The translations under genes and the position numbers were made by a program. A DNA stretch of 20,609 bases, taken from assembly GCA_964250215.1 (NCBI GenBank), contig CAXUEX010000039.1:1-20609 (forward strand). Direction: 5' to 3'. Under the pieces are notes generated by a model. The model searched no databases, was not told the origin of the DNA, and worked only from the letters and a program-made list of their open reading frames with translations. Positions within the stretch are counted from its first letter, which is position 1, and every line of letters starts with the position of its first letter. This DNA is from DAIDJM01 sp964250215 (GTDB lineage Bacteria; Pseudomonadota; Alphaproteobacteria; Acetobacterales; Acetobacteraceae). Shown piece after piece: positions 1-7,702 of the stretch.

Positions 1-23
1 CCGCGAGCGGGGCCGCCGAATAA
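1..23 (+). CDS. puhB: 3' end of upstream gene, probably puhB (partial)
   Basis: Only the last few codons are in the window: the frame starting at base 3 reads A-S-G-A-A-E and then TAA at 21-23. This stop overlaps the puhC start as TAATG, a sign of translational coupling. The name rests only on the usual puhA-puhB-puhC order of purple bacteria; six residues cannot identify a protein. Confidence 0.4.
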
Positions 24-478
24 TGGCCGGATCGGTGCCGGAACGGGCCGACATGCCGCCGGCGGCGATCATCGGCATCGGCGCCCTGCTCGCGCTCTCG
101 ATCGCCGCCGCCGCCATCGGCCGCCATACCTCGCATGGCGCGCCACAACCCGCCCCGCCGATCGCCAGCCGGCTGCTGCGCTTCGCCGATCTGCCCGATG
201 GCCGCGTCGGCGTCACCGATGCGGCCACCGGCGGCACGGTTGCCATTCTGGCGCGCGAGAAGGACAGTTTCATTCGCGCAACGGTGCGCGACATGACGAT
301 CAGCCGCCGGCTCGTGGGGCAGCGCGTCGGCGCGCCGTTCCAGCTCACCGCCTGGGAAGATGGCCGGCTCACGCTCACCGACGTGGCGAATGGCCGCGCG
401 CTGGAACTGGAAGCCTTCGGGCCGACGAATGAAGGCGCGTTCGCCCGGCTGCTCACCGCCGAGGAGACGCAGCAATGA
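23..478 (+). CDS. puhC: Photosynthetic complex assembly protein PuhC
   Basis: 151 residues. There is one hydrophobic segment near the N terminus (about residues 13-35), then a soluble, probably periplasmic domain with repeated short beta-like units (GRVGVTDAATGG, GRLTLTDVANGR). This single-anchor layout and the length fit PuhC, which in Rhodobacter is needed for efficient assembly of the reaction centre-LH1 core. It does not bind pigment as far as is known. The ATG at 23 overlaps the preceding stop (TAATG), and the stop overlaps the next start (ATGA at 475-478), so it sits in a coupled operon. A second Met at residue 11 is a possible start just before the membrane segment. The identity rests on topology, length and context (next to acsF and puhE), because PuhC diverges strongly in sequence. 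Confidence 0.85.
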   Translation: MAGSVPERADMPPAAIIGIGALLALSIAAAAIGRHTSHGAPQPAPPIASRLLRFADLPDGRVGVTDAATGGTVAILAREKDSFIRATVRDMTISRRLVGQRVGAPFQLTAWEDGRLTLTDVANGRALELEAFGPTNEGAFARLLTAEETQQ

Positions 479-756
479 CCGCCCGCAGTTTCGACGTGCC
501 CTGCCTGCTGGATATCGAAGTCACGCCCGAAAGCGTGCACGCCCACGCCGTGCCCGAGGGCGTGGTGCTGCGGCCGGGCGATACCGTGGTGGTGCACGGC
601 GTGCCGCCGCACATCGATTTCGGCGACAAGCTCACGCTGGCCTGCACCGCCACCATCACCCGCGCCGGCTGGCTCACCCGCCAGGTCACGCGGCTTGCGG
701 CGATCTTCGAAATCACCGAACTCTATGAAGTCAGCTTCGCACCGATGGAGGCCTGA
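475..756 (+). CDS. Conserved small protein between puhC and acsF, function unknown
   Basis: 93 residues, with no signal peptide or membrane segment visible. It is rich in beta-forming residues and has a central RPGDTVVVHGVPP stretch, suggesting a small beta-barrel-like soluble fold. Small uncharacterised ORFs at this place, between puhC and acsF, are common in photosynthesis gene clusters of purple bacteria, so a role in core assembly or the cyclase step is plausible but unproven. The start overlaps the puhC stop by four bases (ATGA), and acsF begins one base after its TGA, so the three genes are almost certainly cotranscribed and coupled. I do not recognise a named family. Confidence 0.8.
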   Translation: MTARSFDVPCLLDIEVTPESVHAHAVPEGVVLRPGDTVVVHGVPPHIDFGDKLTLACTATITRAGWLTRQVTRLAAIFEITELYEVSFAPMEA

Positions 757-757
757 G

Positions 758-1804
758 ATGAACGCAATCTCGCCGAAGCCCGTCAACGATTCCACGGAAG
801 AAGCGAAAACCGACACGCTGCTCAACCCGCGCTTCTACACCACGGATTTCGCCGCGCTGGAGAAGATCGACGTGAGCTCCGTGCGCCCCGAATGGGATGC
901 GCTGATGGCCGAGTTCGCGCGTGACGAAAACCGCGGCCATTTCGTCCGCAACGAAGCCTTCGACGGTCTGGACGTGAGCAAATTGCCGCCCGCCCTCTAT
1001 GCCGAGTTCCTGCACTTCCTGGTCAGCTCCGTCACCGCCGAGTTCTCCGGCTGCGTGCTATACAGCGAAATTAAGAAGCGCCTCGACAACCCCGATCTGA
1101 AGCAGCTTTTCACCTACATGAGCCGCGACGAAGCGCGCCACGCCGGGTTCATCAACGAAACGCTGCGCGATTTCGGCCGCAACGTGAATTTGGGCTATCT
1201 CGCGCGGGCTAAGAAATACAAATACTTCTCGCCGAAATTCATCTTCTACGCCACCTACCTTTCGGAAAAGATCGGCTATGCCCGCTACATCGCCATCTTC
1301 CGCCAGCTCGAACGCCATCCGGAAAACCGCTTCCACCCGATTTTCCTGTGGTTCCGCGAGTGGTGCAACGACGAATTCCGCCACGGCGAGGCCTTCGCGC
1401 TGCTGATGCGCGCCAACCCTGCCCTGCTTTCCGGCGTCAACCGCGCCTGGATCAAGTTCTTCCAGCTCGCCGTGTATGCCACGATGTATGTGCGCGACCA
1501 CGCGCGGCCGGAATTTCACGCCGCCATCGGCATCGATCCCACGGATTACGATTTCCAGGTGTTCCGCATCACCGCCGAAATCAGCAAGCAGGTGTTTCCG
1601 GTCACGCTCGATCTCGATCGCCCGGAATTCCGCGCCGGCCTCGATCGGCTCGCCGATCTCACGCAGCGCACCAACGCCAGCCGCAATCCGCTCCGCCGCA
1701 ACTGGCTGCGCGCGCAGGCAGCCGCCACCTTCCTGCGCCTGCTCGCGCTGCCCGGCCACAGCGCGGCGCTGCCCGCCGATATCCGCCTCTCCCCCGCTTG
1801 GTGA
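758..1804 (+). CDS. acsF: Mg-protoporphyrin IX monomethyl ester oxidative cyclase (aerobic), AcsF
   Basis: 348 residues, the usual AcsF length. AcsF is the diiron, O2-dependent enzyme that forms the isocyclic E ring of (bacterio)chlorophyll from Mg-protoporphyrin IX monomethyl ester. Two diiron-type ExxH motifs are present: MSRDEARHAGF (E125, H128) and WCNDEFRHGEAF (E206, H209); an additional acidic helix lies near E95. The frame is open further upstream, but the ATG at 758 is chosen because it follows a GGAGG ribosome site at 747-751 and lies one base after the preceding stop. It is followed after 10 bases by the puhE fusion gene. Its presence shows that the host makes bacteriochlorophyll in air. 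No BchE-type anaerobic cyclase is seen in this window. Confidence 0.97.
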   Translation: MNAISPKPVNDSTEEAKTDTLLNPRFYTTDFAALEKIDVSSVRPEWDALMAEFARDENRGHFVRNEAFDGLDVSKLPPALYAEFLHFLVSSVTAEFSGCVLYSEIKKRLDNPDLKQLFTYMSRDEARHAGFINETLRDFGRNVNLGYLARAKKYKYFSPKFIFYATYLSEKIGYARYIAIFRQLERHPENRFHPIFLWFREWCNDEFRHGEAFALLMRANPALLSGVNRAWIKFFQLAVYATMYVRDHARPEFHAAIGIDPTDYDFQVFRITAEISKQVFPVTLDLDRPEFRAGLDRLADLTQRTNASRNPLRRNWLRAQAAATFLRLLALPGHSAALPADIRLSPAW

Positions 1805-1814
1805 TGCCGCGCGC

Positions 1815-3521
1815 ATGAACACCTATCTGCTCCCGGCGCTGTTCGCGTTGTTCGTCTGGTGGTTCTCCACCGGCGCGATCATCTATCTCGACAACCTGCC
1901 GCGGCGCACCTTCCGCTACAGCATGGCCGGCGCCAGTCTTGTTTCGCTCGTGGCACTGATCCTGCTGGCCCGCACGGTGCACGACACCTCGCTCGCCGGC
2001 GCCTATCTCGCCTTCGCCTGCGGCGTGTTCGCCTGGGGCTGGCAGGAAATCAGCTTCTACATGGGCTACGTCACCGGCCCGCGCTCGCAGCCCTGCCCCG
2101 AGGATTGCCGCGGCTGGCGGCATTTCGGCCACGCGATCGAAACCAGCCTGTATCACGAGCTGGCCATCATCATCGCCGCCGCGATCGTGGCCATGATCTC
2201 CTGGAACCAGCCGAACCAGGTGGGGCTCTACACCTTCCTGGTGCTGTGGTGGATGCACCAGAGCGCCAAGCTCAACGTATTCCTGGGCGTGCGCAACCTC
2301 AATGAGGAGTTCCTGCCCGAACACCTCACCTTCCTGAAGGGCTTCCTGACCAAGAAGCCGATGAACCTGCTGTTCCCGGTTTCCATCACGCTCTCCACCA
2401 TCGTGGCCGTGCTGATGATCCAGCACGCCGCCGCGCCCGGCATCTCCGCCGCCGCGCGCGCCGGCGCCGTGTTCGTCGCCAGCATCATGGCGCTGGCCAT
2501 CGTGGAACACTGGCTGCTCGTGCTGCCGCTGCCCGGCCAGAAACTCTGGAGCTGGGCGCTGGCCAGCCGCCGCATTCGCCATGCCTTCGGCGTCGATGTG
2601 GTGGCCGGCTTCCTGGGTGCCGGCAAAACCACCTATATGCGCCGCCTGCTCGCCGGCGCTGGGCACGAGGGCGGCCGCACCATCGTGCTGGTGAACGATT
2701 TCGCCGCGGTCGGCATCGATGGCTCGCTGCTCGCCGGCCAGGGCGCCGAGGTGGTGGAACTGCCGAACGGCTGCATCTGCTGCACCCTGAAATCCGATCT
2801 CGCCCGGCAATTGCAGGAAGCCGTCGCCCGCTTCGCGCCGCAGCGCGTGCTGATCGAGCCCTCGGGCGTGGCCGACCTGGCCGCGCTGCTCGCGGTGCTG
2901 CACGGCCCCGATCTCGCGCCGCTGCTGCGCAGCATCTCGGTCACCACCATCCTTGACGGGGGCGCCTTCCTGGCCGATTTCGCCCGCATGGGCAGCCATC
3001 TGGAGGCGCAGGTGCGGCTCGCCGACCGCATCGTGGTGAACAAGGCCGATCTGGTCTCGCCGGCCGCGCTCCGCACCGTGTTCGATACCGTGCGCGGCCT
3101 GAACCCGGCGGCCGAGATCGCCCCGGCCCGCTTCGGCCTGATCGACGTGAAGGCGGCGCCGCAACCCGACGCCACGGAGCCGGAAGCGCAGGCGCCCGAG
3201 CCACACGCCCACGATCACGATCATCATAACCACGCGGCGCTCGGCCTATCCTCCTGGAGCGCGTCGCTCGCGGCCGCTTGCGATGCCGACCGGCTGCAGC
3301 ATTTGCTGGGCCGCGTCATCGCCGGCGGCTTCGGCGAGGTAGAGCGCGTGAAGGGCGTGGCGCGGGCCGATGGCGGCTGGATCCGCTTCGATGTCGCCGG
3401 CGGCCGCTACAGCATGGCTGCGTTCTCGCCGCCGAACGAAGAAAGCCCCCGGGTGGTCGCGATCGGCCGCCACGTGGACGAAACCGGACTTACCGCGGCC
3501 TTTGCCGCTTGTGCCGCCTGA
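1815..3521 (+). CDS. puhE: PuhE (DUF3623) fused to a CobW/COG0523 metal-chaperone GTPase
   Basis: 568 residues in one uninterrupted frame. Residues 1 to about 255 are hydrophobic with several membrane helices and match PuhE, a photosynthetic complex assembly protein usually found next to acsF; motifs include GWQEISFYMGYVTGPR and WWMHQSAKLNVFLGVRNLNEE. Residues from about 260 to the end form a complete COG0523/CobW GTPase: Walker A GFLGAGKTT (265-273), the metal-binding CxCC motif GCICC (C320, C322, C323), EPSGVAD, NKAD (409-412), a His-rich loop (HAHDHDHHNH, 464-473), and a CobW C-terminal domain. Such GTPases load Zn, Co, Fe or similar metals into target proteins. Beside acsF (diiron) and hemA, the domain may serve metal supply for pigment synthesis or assembly, which is inference. 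The start at 1815 follows acsF by 10 bases with only a weak ribosome site. Fused rather than separate genes is the oddity here. Confidence 0.93.
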   Translation: MNTYLLPALFALFVWWFSTGAIIYLDNLPRRTFRYSMAGASLVSLVALILLARTVHDTSLAGAYLAFACGVFAWGWQEISFYMGYVTGPRSQPCPEDCRGWRHFGHAIETSLYHELAIIIAAAIVAMISWNQPNQVGLYTFLVLWWMHQSAKLNVFLGVRNLNEEFLPEHLTFLKGFLTKKPMNLLFPVSITLSTIVAVLMIQHAAAPGISAAARAGAVFVASIMALAIVEHWLLVLPLPGQKLWSWALASRRIRHAFGVDVVAGFLGAGKTTYMRRLLAGAGHEGGRTIVLVNDFAAVGIDGSLLAGQGAEVVELPNGCICCTLKSDLARQLQEAVARFAPQRVLIEPSGVADLAALLAVLHGPDLAPLLRSISVTTILDGGAFLADFARMGSHLEAQVRLADRIVVNKADLVSPAALRTVFDTVRGLNPAAEIAPARFGLIDVKAAPQPDATEPEAQAPEPHAHDHDHHNHAALGLSSWSASLAAACDADRLQHLLGRVIAGGFGEVERVKGVARADGGWIRFDVAGGRYSMAAFSPPNEESPRVVAIGRHVDETGLTAAFAACAA

Positions 3522-3535
3522 CGGGGAGACCGACC

Positions 3536-4822
3536 ATGGATTTCGAAACCTTCTTCCAGAGCGAGCTCGACCGCCTGCGCGCTGAAGGACGCTACCGCGT
3601 GTTCGCCGACCTGGAACGCCAGGCCGGCCACTTCCCCAACGCCACGCACATGAACGGCAAGCAGCGCCGCCAGGTCACCGTCTGGTGCTCCAACGACTAT
3701 CTCGGCATGGGCCAGCACCCCGCCGTGCTCGCCGCCATGCACGAGGCGATCGACCGCTGCGGCGCCGGCGCCGGCGGCACGCGCAACATTTCGGGCACGA
3801 ACCATTACCACGTGATGCTGGAAACCGAGCTGGCCGATCTGCACCACAAGGAAGCCGCCCTGCTCTTCACCTCCGGCTACGTCTCGAACTGGGCCTCGCT
3901 CGCCACGCTCGCGCACAAAATCCCGAATTGCGTCGTGTTCTCCGATGCCTCCAACCACGCCTCCATGATCGAGGGCATCCGCCACAGCCGCGCCGAATGC
4001 CGCATCTTCGCGCACAACGATGTCGCCGATCTGCGCGCCAAGCTCGCCGAACTGCCGCGTGAACAGCCGAAGCTGATCGTGTTCGAGTCCGTCTATTCCA
4101 TGGATGGCGACATCGCGCCGATCGCCGACATCTGCGACGCGGCCGAGGAATTCGGCGCCATGACCTATCTGGATGAAGTGCACGCGGTGGGCCTGTACGG
4201 CCCGCGCGGCGGCGGCATCGCCGAACGTGAAAACCTGATGCACCGCCTCACCGTGATCGAAGGCACGCTCGCGAAAGGCTTCGGCGTCATCGGCGGCTAC
4301 ATCGCCGGCTCCGCCGCGCTCTGCGATTTCGTGCGCAGCTTCGCCAGCGGCTTCATCTTCACCACCGCCCTGCCGCCTTCCGTCGCGGCCGGCGCCGCCG
4401 CCAGCATCAAGCACCTCAAACACAGCAACGCCGAACGCGCCGACCAGCAAGCGCGCGTCACCGATGTGCGCGCCAGGCTCGATGGCATCGGCATTCCGCA
4501 CATGCCGAACCCGAGCCACATCATCCCGGTGATGGTGAACGATGCTGCGCTCTGCAAACGCCTGTCCGACATGCTGCTCACCGAGCACGCGGTTTATGTG
4601 CAGCCGATCAACTACCCGACTGTCGCTGTCGGCACCGAACGGCTGCGCCTCACCCCCTCTCCGCTGCACACCGAGGCGGATATCGACCACCTGATCGACG
4701 CCTTGGACGCGGTATGGACCGAACTCGGCCTGGCCCGCATCGCCGCCAACCGCAATGTGCCGGAAGCCGACGAAAGCGCCCCGGGCATGGTGCCCAGGGC
4801 CGTGGCAGCGCCGGCCGCCTGA
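3536..4822 (+). CDS. hemA: 5-aminolevulinate synthase
   Basis: 428 residues, close to the length of alphaproteobacterial ALA synthases. It is a cytoplasmic PLP enzyme that condenses glycine with succinyl-CoA, the first step of tetrapyrrole synthesis by the Shemin (C4) route. Visible motifs are VWCSNDYLGMGQHP near the N terminus, GAGAGGTRNISGT, FSDASNHASMIEGIRHS, the cofactor aspartate stretch YLDEVHAVGLYGPRG, and the catalytic PLP lysine in EGTLAKGFGVIGGYIAG (K247). A GGGGAG ribosome site precedes the ATG, 14 bases after the upstream stop. hemA next to puhE also occurs in Rhodobacter, where it links precursor supply to photosystem synthesis. The C terminus has about 25 extra low-complexity residues. 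Confidence 0.98.
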   Translation: MDFETFFQSELDRLRAEGRYRVFADLERQAGHFPNATHMNGKQRRQVTVWCSNDYLGMGQHPAVLAAMHEAIDRCGAGAGGTRNISGTNHYHVMLETELADLHHKEAALLFTSGYVSNWASLATLAHKIPNCVVFSDASNHASMIEGIRHSRAECRIFAHNDVADLRAKLAELPREQPKLIVFESVYSMDGDIAPIADICDAAEEFGAMTYLDEVHAVGLYGPRGGGIAERENLMHRLTVIEGTLAKGFGVIGGYIAGSAALCDFVRSFASGFIFTTALPPSVAAGAAASIKHLKHSNAERADQQARVTDVRARLDGIGIPHMPNPSHIIPVMVNDAALCKRLSDMLLTEHAVYVQPINYPTVAVGTERLRLTPSPLHTEADIDHLIDALDAVWTELGLARIAANRNVPEADESAPGMVPRAVAAPAA

Positions 4823-4841
4823 ACGCCCAGCAAGCCTCGGC

Positions 4842-4858
4842 GGCGGGCCAGCCCCGCC
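4842..4858 (+). other. Short GC hairpin after hemA
   Basis: GGCGGG, a five-base loop, then CCCGCC, 20 bases after the hemA stop. No clear U-run follows, so a full terminator is not supported. It may be a weak terminator or processing site between hemA and the cytochrome c gene. Confidence 0.35.
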
Positions 4859-4928
4859 ACTTCCCCTTTCGCGGATCGGGCCGACATGCCAAGAGCGTTT
4901 GTTCGCCACGTGAAGGGATGTCCCGAGA

Positions 4929-5309
4929 ATGAAGCTCAGCCTGCTCGCCCTTGCCTGCGCCGCGGTCCCGGCCCTGGCTTTCGCCGATCCGCAGCCCTGG
5001 GAAGGTGGCGACCCTGCCGCCGGCAAGGTGGTGTCGATGAAATGCCAGCTCTGCCACTACCTGGAACCGAACAAGGTGAAGCTCGGCCCGCCGCTCTGGG
5101 GCGTGGTCGGCCGCAAATCCGGCAGCGTGCCCGGCTATCCCTATTCCACCGCCATGAAGAATTACGACCACGTCTGGACGCCGGAAAACCTGTTCGTCTA
5201 TCTCGAACACCCGCAGAAAGTGGTGGTCGGCACGAAAATGTCCTTCGCCGGCCTGCCGTCGGAAACCGACCGCAAGAACGTCATCGCGTATCTCGAAACC
5301 CTGAAGTGA
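4929..5309 (+). CDS. Periplasmic class I cytochrome c (c2-like)
   Basis: 126 residues with a Sec signal peptide (about residues 1-19, cleavage near ALAFA) and one heme site, CQLCH (C39, C42, H43). The sixth heme ligand is probably M104 in GTKMSFAGL, the standard position for cytochrome c2 and mitochondrial-type cytochromes. KLGPPLWGVVGR and the final NVIAYLETL helix are typical of the family. In purple bacteria such proteins carry electrons in the periplasm from the bc1 complex to the reaction centre or its tetraheme cytochrome. It lies 106 bases after hemA on the same strand and so may be read from the same operon or its own promoter. It is clearly related to the cytochrome encoded at 8204-8608. 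Whether it is the main c2 of the cell cannot be told. Confidence 0.93.
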   Translation: MKLSLLALACAAVPALAFADPQPWEGGDPAAGKVVSMKCQLCHYLEPNKVKLGPPLWGVVGRKSGSVPGYPYSTAMKNYDHVWTPENLFVYLEHPQKVVVGTKMSFAGLPSETDRKNVIAYLETLK

Positions 5310-5341
5310 TCGCCAATTCCGCCACCTGAAAATGCTTGATT

Positions 5342-5364
5342 CTCCCCCGCGAAAAGCGGGGGAG
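5342..5364. terminator. Perfect hairpin between convergent genes, possible bidirectional terminator and part of a dispersed repeat
   Basis: CTCCCCCGC, a GAAAA loop, then GCGGGGGAG: a 9-bp perfect stem between the convergent cytochrome c gene (+) and the psiE-like gene (-). No long U-run follows on either strand. The hairpin and the bases after it (to about 5400) look like the GC-rich dispersed intergenic repeats seen in many alphaproteobacterial genomes; this needs a genome-wide search. Confidence 0.5.
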
Positions 5365-5414
5365 TTGGCGACGCAGCCGACGGTGGGGGCGCGTGCCCCA
5401 AACCCCGTCCCGCT

Positions 5415-5939
5415 CTAATCGCCCACAGCAGCCTCAGGCGAGCCACCGCCTTCCTCCGTTGCCGCGCCGCGCCGCCGCACGAACACGATGCTGGTCACCA
5501 TGATCGCGATCAGCAGCGCCAGCACCACCAGCTCGATCATCGAAGCGCGGAACTGCGCCTCCATCGTCGCCGTCCACGGCTTGTCGGCTGCGGCTTTCGG
5601 CGATTCGAAGGTGAGGATCAGCACCCGCCGGATGGAGGCGATCAGCCCCACCACCAGGAACGGCTCGGCGGAAAGCGCGCCCACCCGGATCGATACGCGC
5701 ACGGTGTGCAAAATTTCGCCCAGCATCAGCACGAACAGCAGCTCGTCCATCACCGGGAACACGCTGTCGGCATCCTGCCAATCGGCGATGCTGTGCCACA
5801 CATCGGCCGCGGTGTGGAACAGCGCGATCACCGCCACGATCGAAAGCAGCGCCCCCAGCGCCAGGTAGATCGAATGCTCCACCCGCAGGAACGCGCCGGC
5901 AGAGGTTTTCGGGCGGAGCAGTGCGGGTAGCTCGACCAT
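5415..5939 (-). CDS. PsiE-family (phosphate-starvation-inducible) membrane protein
   Basis: 174 residues with four hydrophobic segments at about 24-46, 62-80, 92-110 and 133-155, a four-helix inner-membrane protein. The pattern, with acidic and His residues in helix 2 (MDELLFVLMLGEILHTV) and the conserved IRVGALSAEPFLVVGLIASIRRVL block, fits the PsiE family. The biochemical role of PsiE proteins is not established. The start at 5939 is preceded by AAGGAG. It is divergent from the triheme cytochrome gene (133 bases apart) and convergent with the c2-like gene. It is not a standard part of photosynthesis clusters and may be a passenger. The last 20 residues are polar and probably cytoplasmic. 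Confidence 0.82.
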   Translation of the reverse strand: MVELPALLRPKTSAGAFLRVEHSIYLALGALLSIVAVIALFHTAADVWHSIADWQDADSVFPVMDELLFVLMLGEILHTVRVSIRVGALSAEPFLVVGLIASIRRVLILTFESPKAAADKPWTATMEAQFRASMIELVVLALLIAIMVTSIVFVRRRGAATEEGGGSPEAAVGD

Positions 5940-6072
5940 CTCGGCTCCTTCTGTGGCGAAAGCGGCGCGCCGGGATCATGCCCGCACTTACCACACGAAA
6001 CCAGGAGCGGCGGCTTACGTTCCGCTCGCGGCGCGCCAGATACGGAGGCGCGTTCGTGCCAGGGAGGGCGAC

Positions 6073-7701
6073 ATGACCGATACCGAAGCGCAGCATAAGC
6101 GCCAAGCGTTCCGCCGCGCCAAGCTTGTGGGTGTATCGCTGCTGGCCCTGCTGGCCGGTGCCGCCTGGGCGCAACCCGATCAAGGCACCGATAACAAGGC
6201 CGCGACGCAACCCGGCTCTTCCGGCGGCCCACCCGAAACCAGCGCCGGCGATGCGGTGTCGCGCGGCCGCTATCTCGTCACGCTGGGCGACTGCGCCGCG
6301 TGCCACACGGTCGATCCCAAAAAGCCGCTGGCCGGCGGCCTGTATATGAACACGCCCTTTGGCACGATCCCCACCCCAAACCTCACCCCCGACAAGGAAA
6401 CCGGCCTCGGCAACTGGACCGACGACCAGTTCTACCGCGCCTTGCATGAGGGCATCGACAACGAGGGCCACAACCTCTACCCGGCCTTCCCCTATGAATG
6501 GTTCACCCACGTCACGAAAGACGACGTGCTGGCGATCAAGGCCTATCTCTTCTCGCTCCAGCCGATCCACGCGCCGCGCAAGCCGCTGCACATGGTGTTT
6601 CCGTTCAATGTCCGCGCCGCGATCGGCCCGTGGAACGCACTCTATTTCAAACCCGCAACTTTCCAGCCGGACAGCGGCAAATCCGCCGAATGGAACCGCG
6701 GCGCCTATCTCGCCGAAGGCCTCGGCCACTGCTCCGATTGTCACACCCCGAAAAACGTGGCGCTCGCGCCGATCACCAGCCAGGCCTATGCCGGCAACAG
6801 GATCGACAACTGGTATGCGCCCAACCTCACCTCCGACCAGAAGGAGGGGCTTGGCGCCTGGTCGGAAAACGACATCGTGCAATACCTGAAAACCGGCCAG
6901 GCGCGCGGCAAAACCGTCGCCATCGGCCCGATGTCGCAGACCATCCACGAAAGCACCAGCAAGTGGACCGATGCCGATCTGCACGCGATCGCCATCTATA
7001 TCAAAGCCATCCCGGCCAAGGAGAGCTACAAGCCCGGCAACCGCACGCAATCCACGGCCGCAACCCAGGCCGGCCTGGAAGTCTATTCCAGCTACTGCGC
7101 TTCCTGCCACCAGGTGGATGGCCGGGGATTAAAGGGTGCCGTGCCGGCGCTCGCCGCCAACGGCGCCGTCACCGCCAAAGGGCCGCAGGACGTGATCCGG
7201 GCCATTCTCGGCGGCGTCGCGGCCCAGGATACCTACAGCCCCATGCCGGGCTTCGCCACCGAACTGTCACCGGAACAGATCGCCGACGTCACTAACTACG
7301 TGCGCACCACTTGGGGCAACGGCGCCCCCGCCACCGCCACCGGCGCCATGGTGAGCGATCTCGTGCCGCAAACCCGCACCATGCTGGCCGGCACCTCGCA
7401 CGATCGCTGCACCCAGCTCGGCGACACCAAGGTGGACCAGGCGGTGCAGGCTGACCAGGTGCAGTCGCAGCTCAAATCCATGACCCAGCCCACCATGCTG
7501 AACCAGATCACCACGATGATCGGGGAAGTGCGCAAAGCCGCGCCCGACGCCAAGCAGAGCGAGATCATCAACGCGCTCACCGCCGCCTACTGCCCGGTGG
7601 TGATCGCCGACAATTCGGTCCCGCGCGAGCAGAAGGCGCCGCGCCTCGATCAGTTCAGCGTGCTGGTCTACACGCAGATAACCGACAAGGGGAAGAAATA
7701 G
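6073..7701 (+). CDS. Triheme cytochrome c, alcohol/gluconate dehydrogenase cytochrome-subunit type, with extra C-terminal domain
   Basis: 542 residues. An N-terminal signal segment follows a basic stretch (about 14-33). Three cytochrome c domains carry CAACH (C74-H78), CSDCH (C220-H224) and CASCH (C342-H346). Motifs such as GRYLVTLGDCAACHT, TPNLTPDKETGLGNWTDDQF and GLEVYSSYCASCHQVDGRGL are typical of the triheme cytochrome subunits of membrane alcohol, gluconate and aldehyde dehydrogenases, which pass electrons to quinone or oxidases. No dehydrogenase subunit lies beside it. After about residue 430 there is a roughly 110-residue tail with two Cys (near HDRCTQLG and TAAYCPVV) and no membrane anchor, unlike the usual C terminus of this family. 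The start at 6073 is chosen for the AGGGAGG ribosome site just upstream and the following signal sequence; the frame is open back to 5953. It may move electrons in the periplasm toward the photosystem, which is inference. Confidence 0.88.
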   Translation: MTDTEAQHKRQAFRRAKLVGVSLLALLAGAAWAQPDQGTDNKAATQPGSSGGPPETSAGDAVSRGRYLVTLGDCAACHTVDPKKPLAGGLYMNTPFGTIPTPNLTPDKETGLGNWTDDQFYRALHEGIDNEGHNLYPAFPYEWFTHVTKDDVLAIKAYLFSLQPIHAPRKPLHMVFPFNVRAAIGPWNALYFKPATFQPDSGKSAEWNRGAYLAEGLGHCSDCHTPKNVALAPITSQAYAGNRIDNWYAPNLTSDQKEGLGAWSENDIVQYLKTGQARGKTVAIGPMSQTIHESTSKWTDADLHAIAIYIKAIPAKESYKPGNRTQSTAATQAGLEVYSSYCASCHQVDGRGLKGAVPALAANGAVTAKGPQDVIRAILGGVAAQDTYSPMPGFATELSPEQIADVTNYVRTTWGNGAPATATGAMVSDLVPQTRTMLAGTSHDRCTQLGDTKVDQAVQADQVQSQLKSMTQPTMLNQITTMIGEVRKAAPDAKQSEIINALTAAYCPVVIADNSVPREQKAPRLDQFSVLVYTQITDKGKK

Positions 7702-7702
7702 C

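Noticed and set aside
1659..3233. 524-residue antisense frame over acsF and the puhE fusion
   Set aside because: His/Gly/Arg-rich shadow with no domain; the sense strand is fully explained.
3407..5026. 539-residue open frame antisense to hemA
   Set aside because: Shadow of strong third-position GC bias; the opposite strand carries a clear hemA with all motifs, and the antisense protein is low-complexity.
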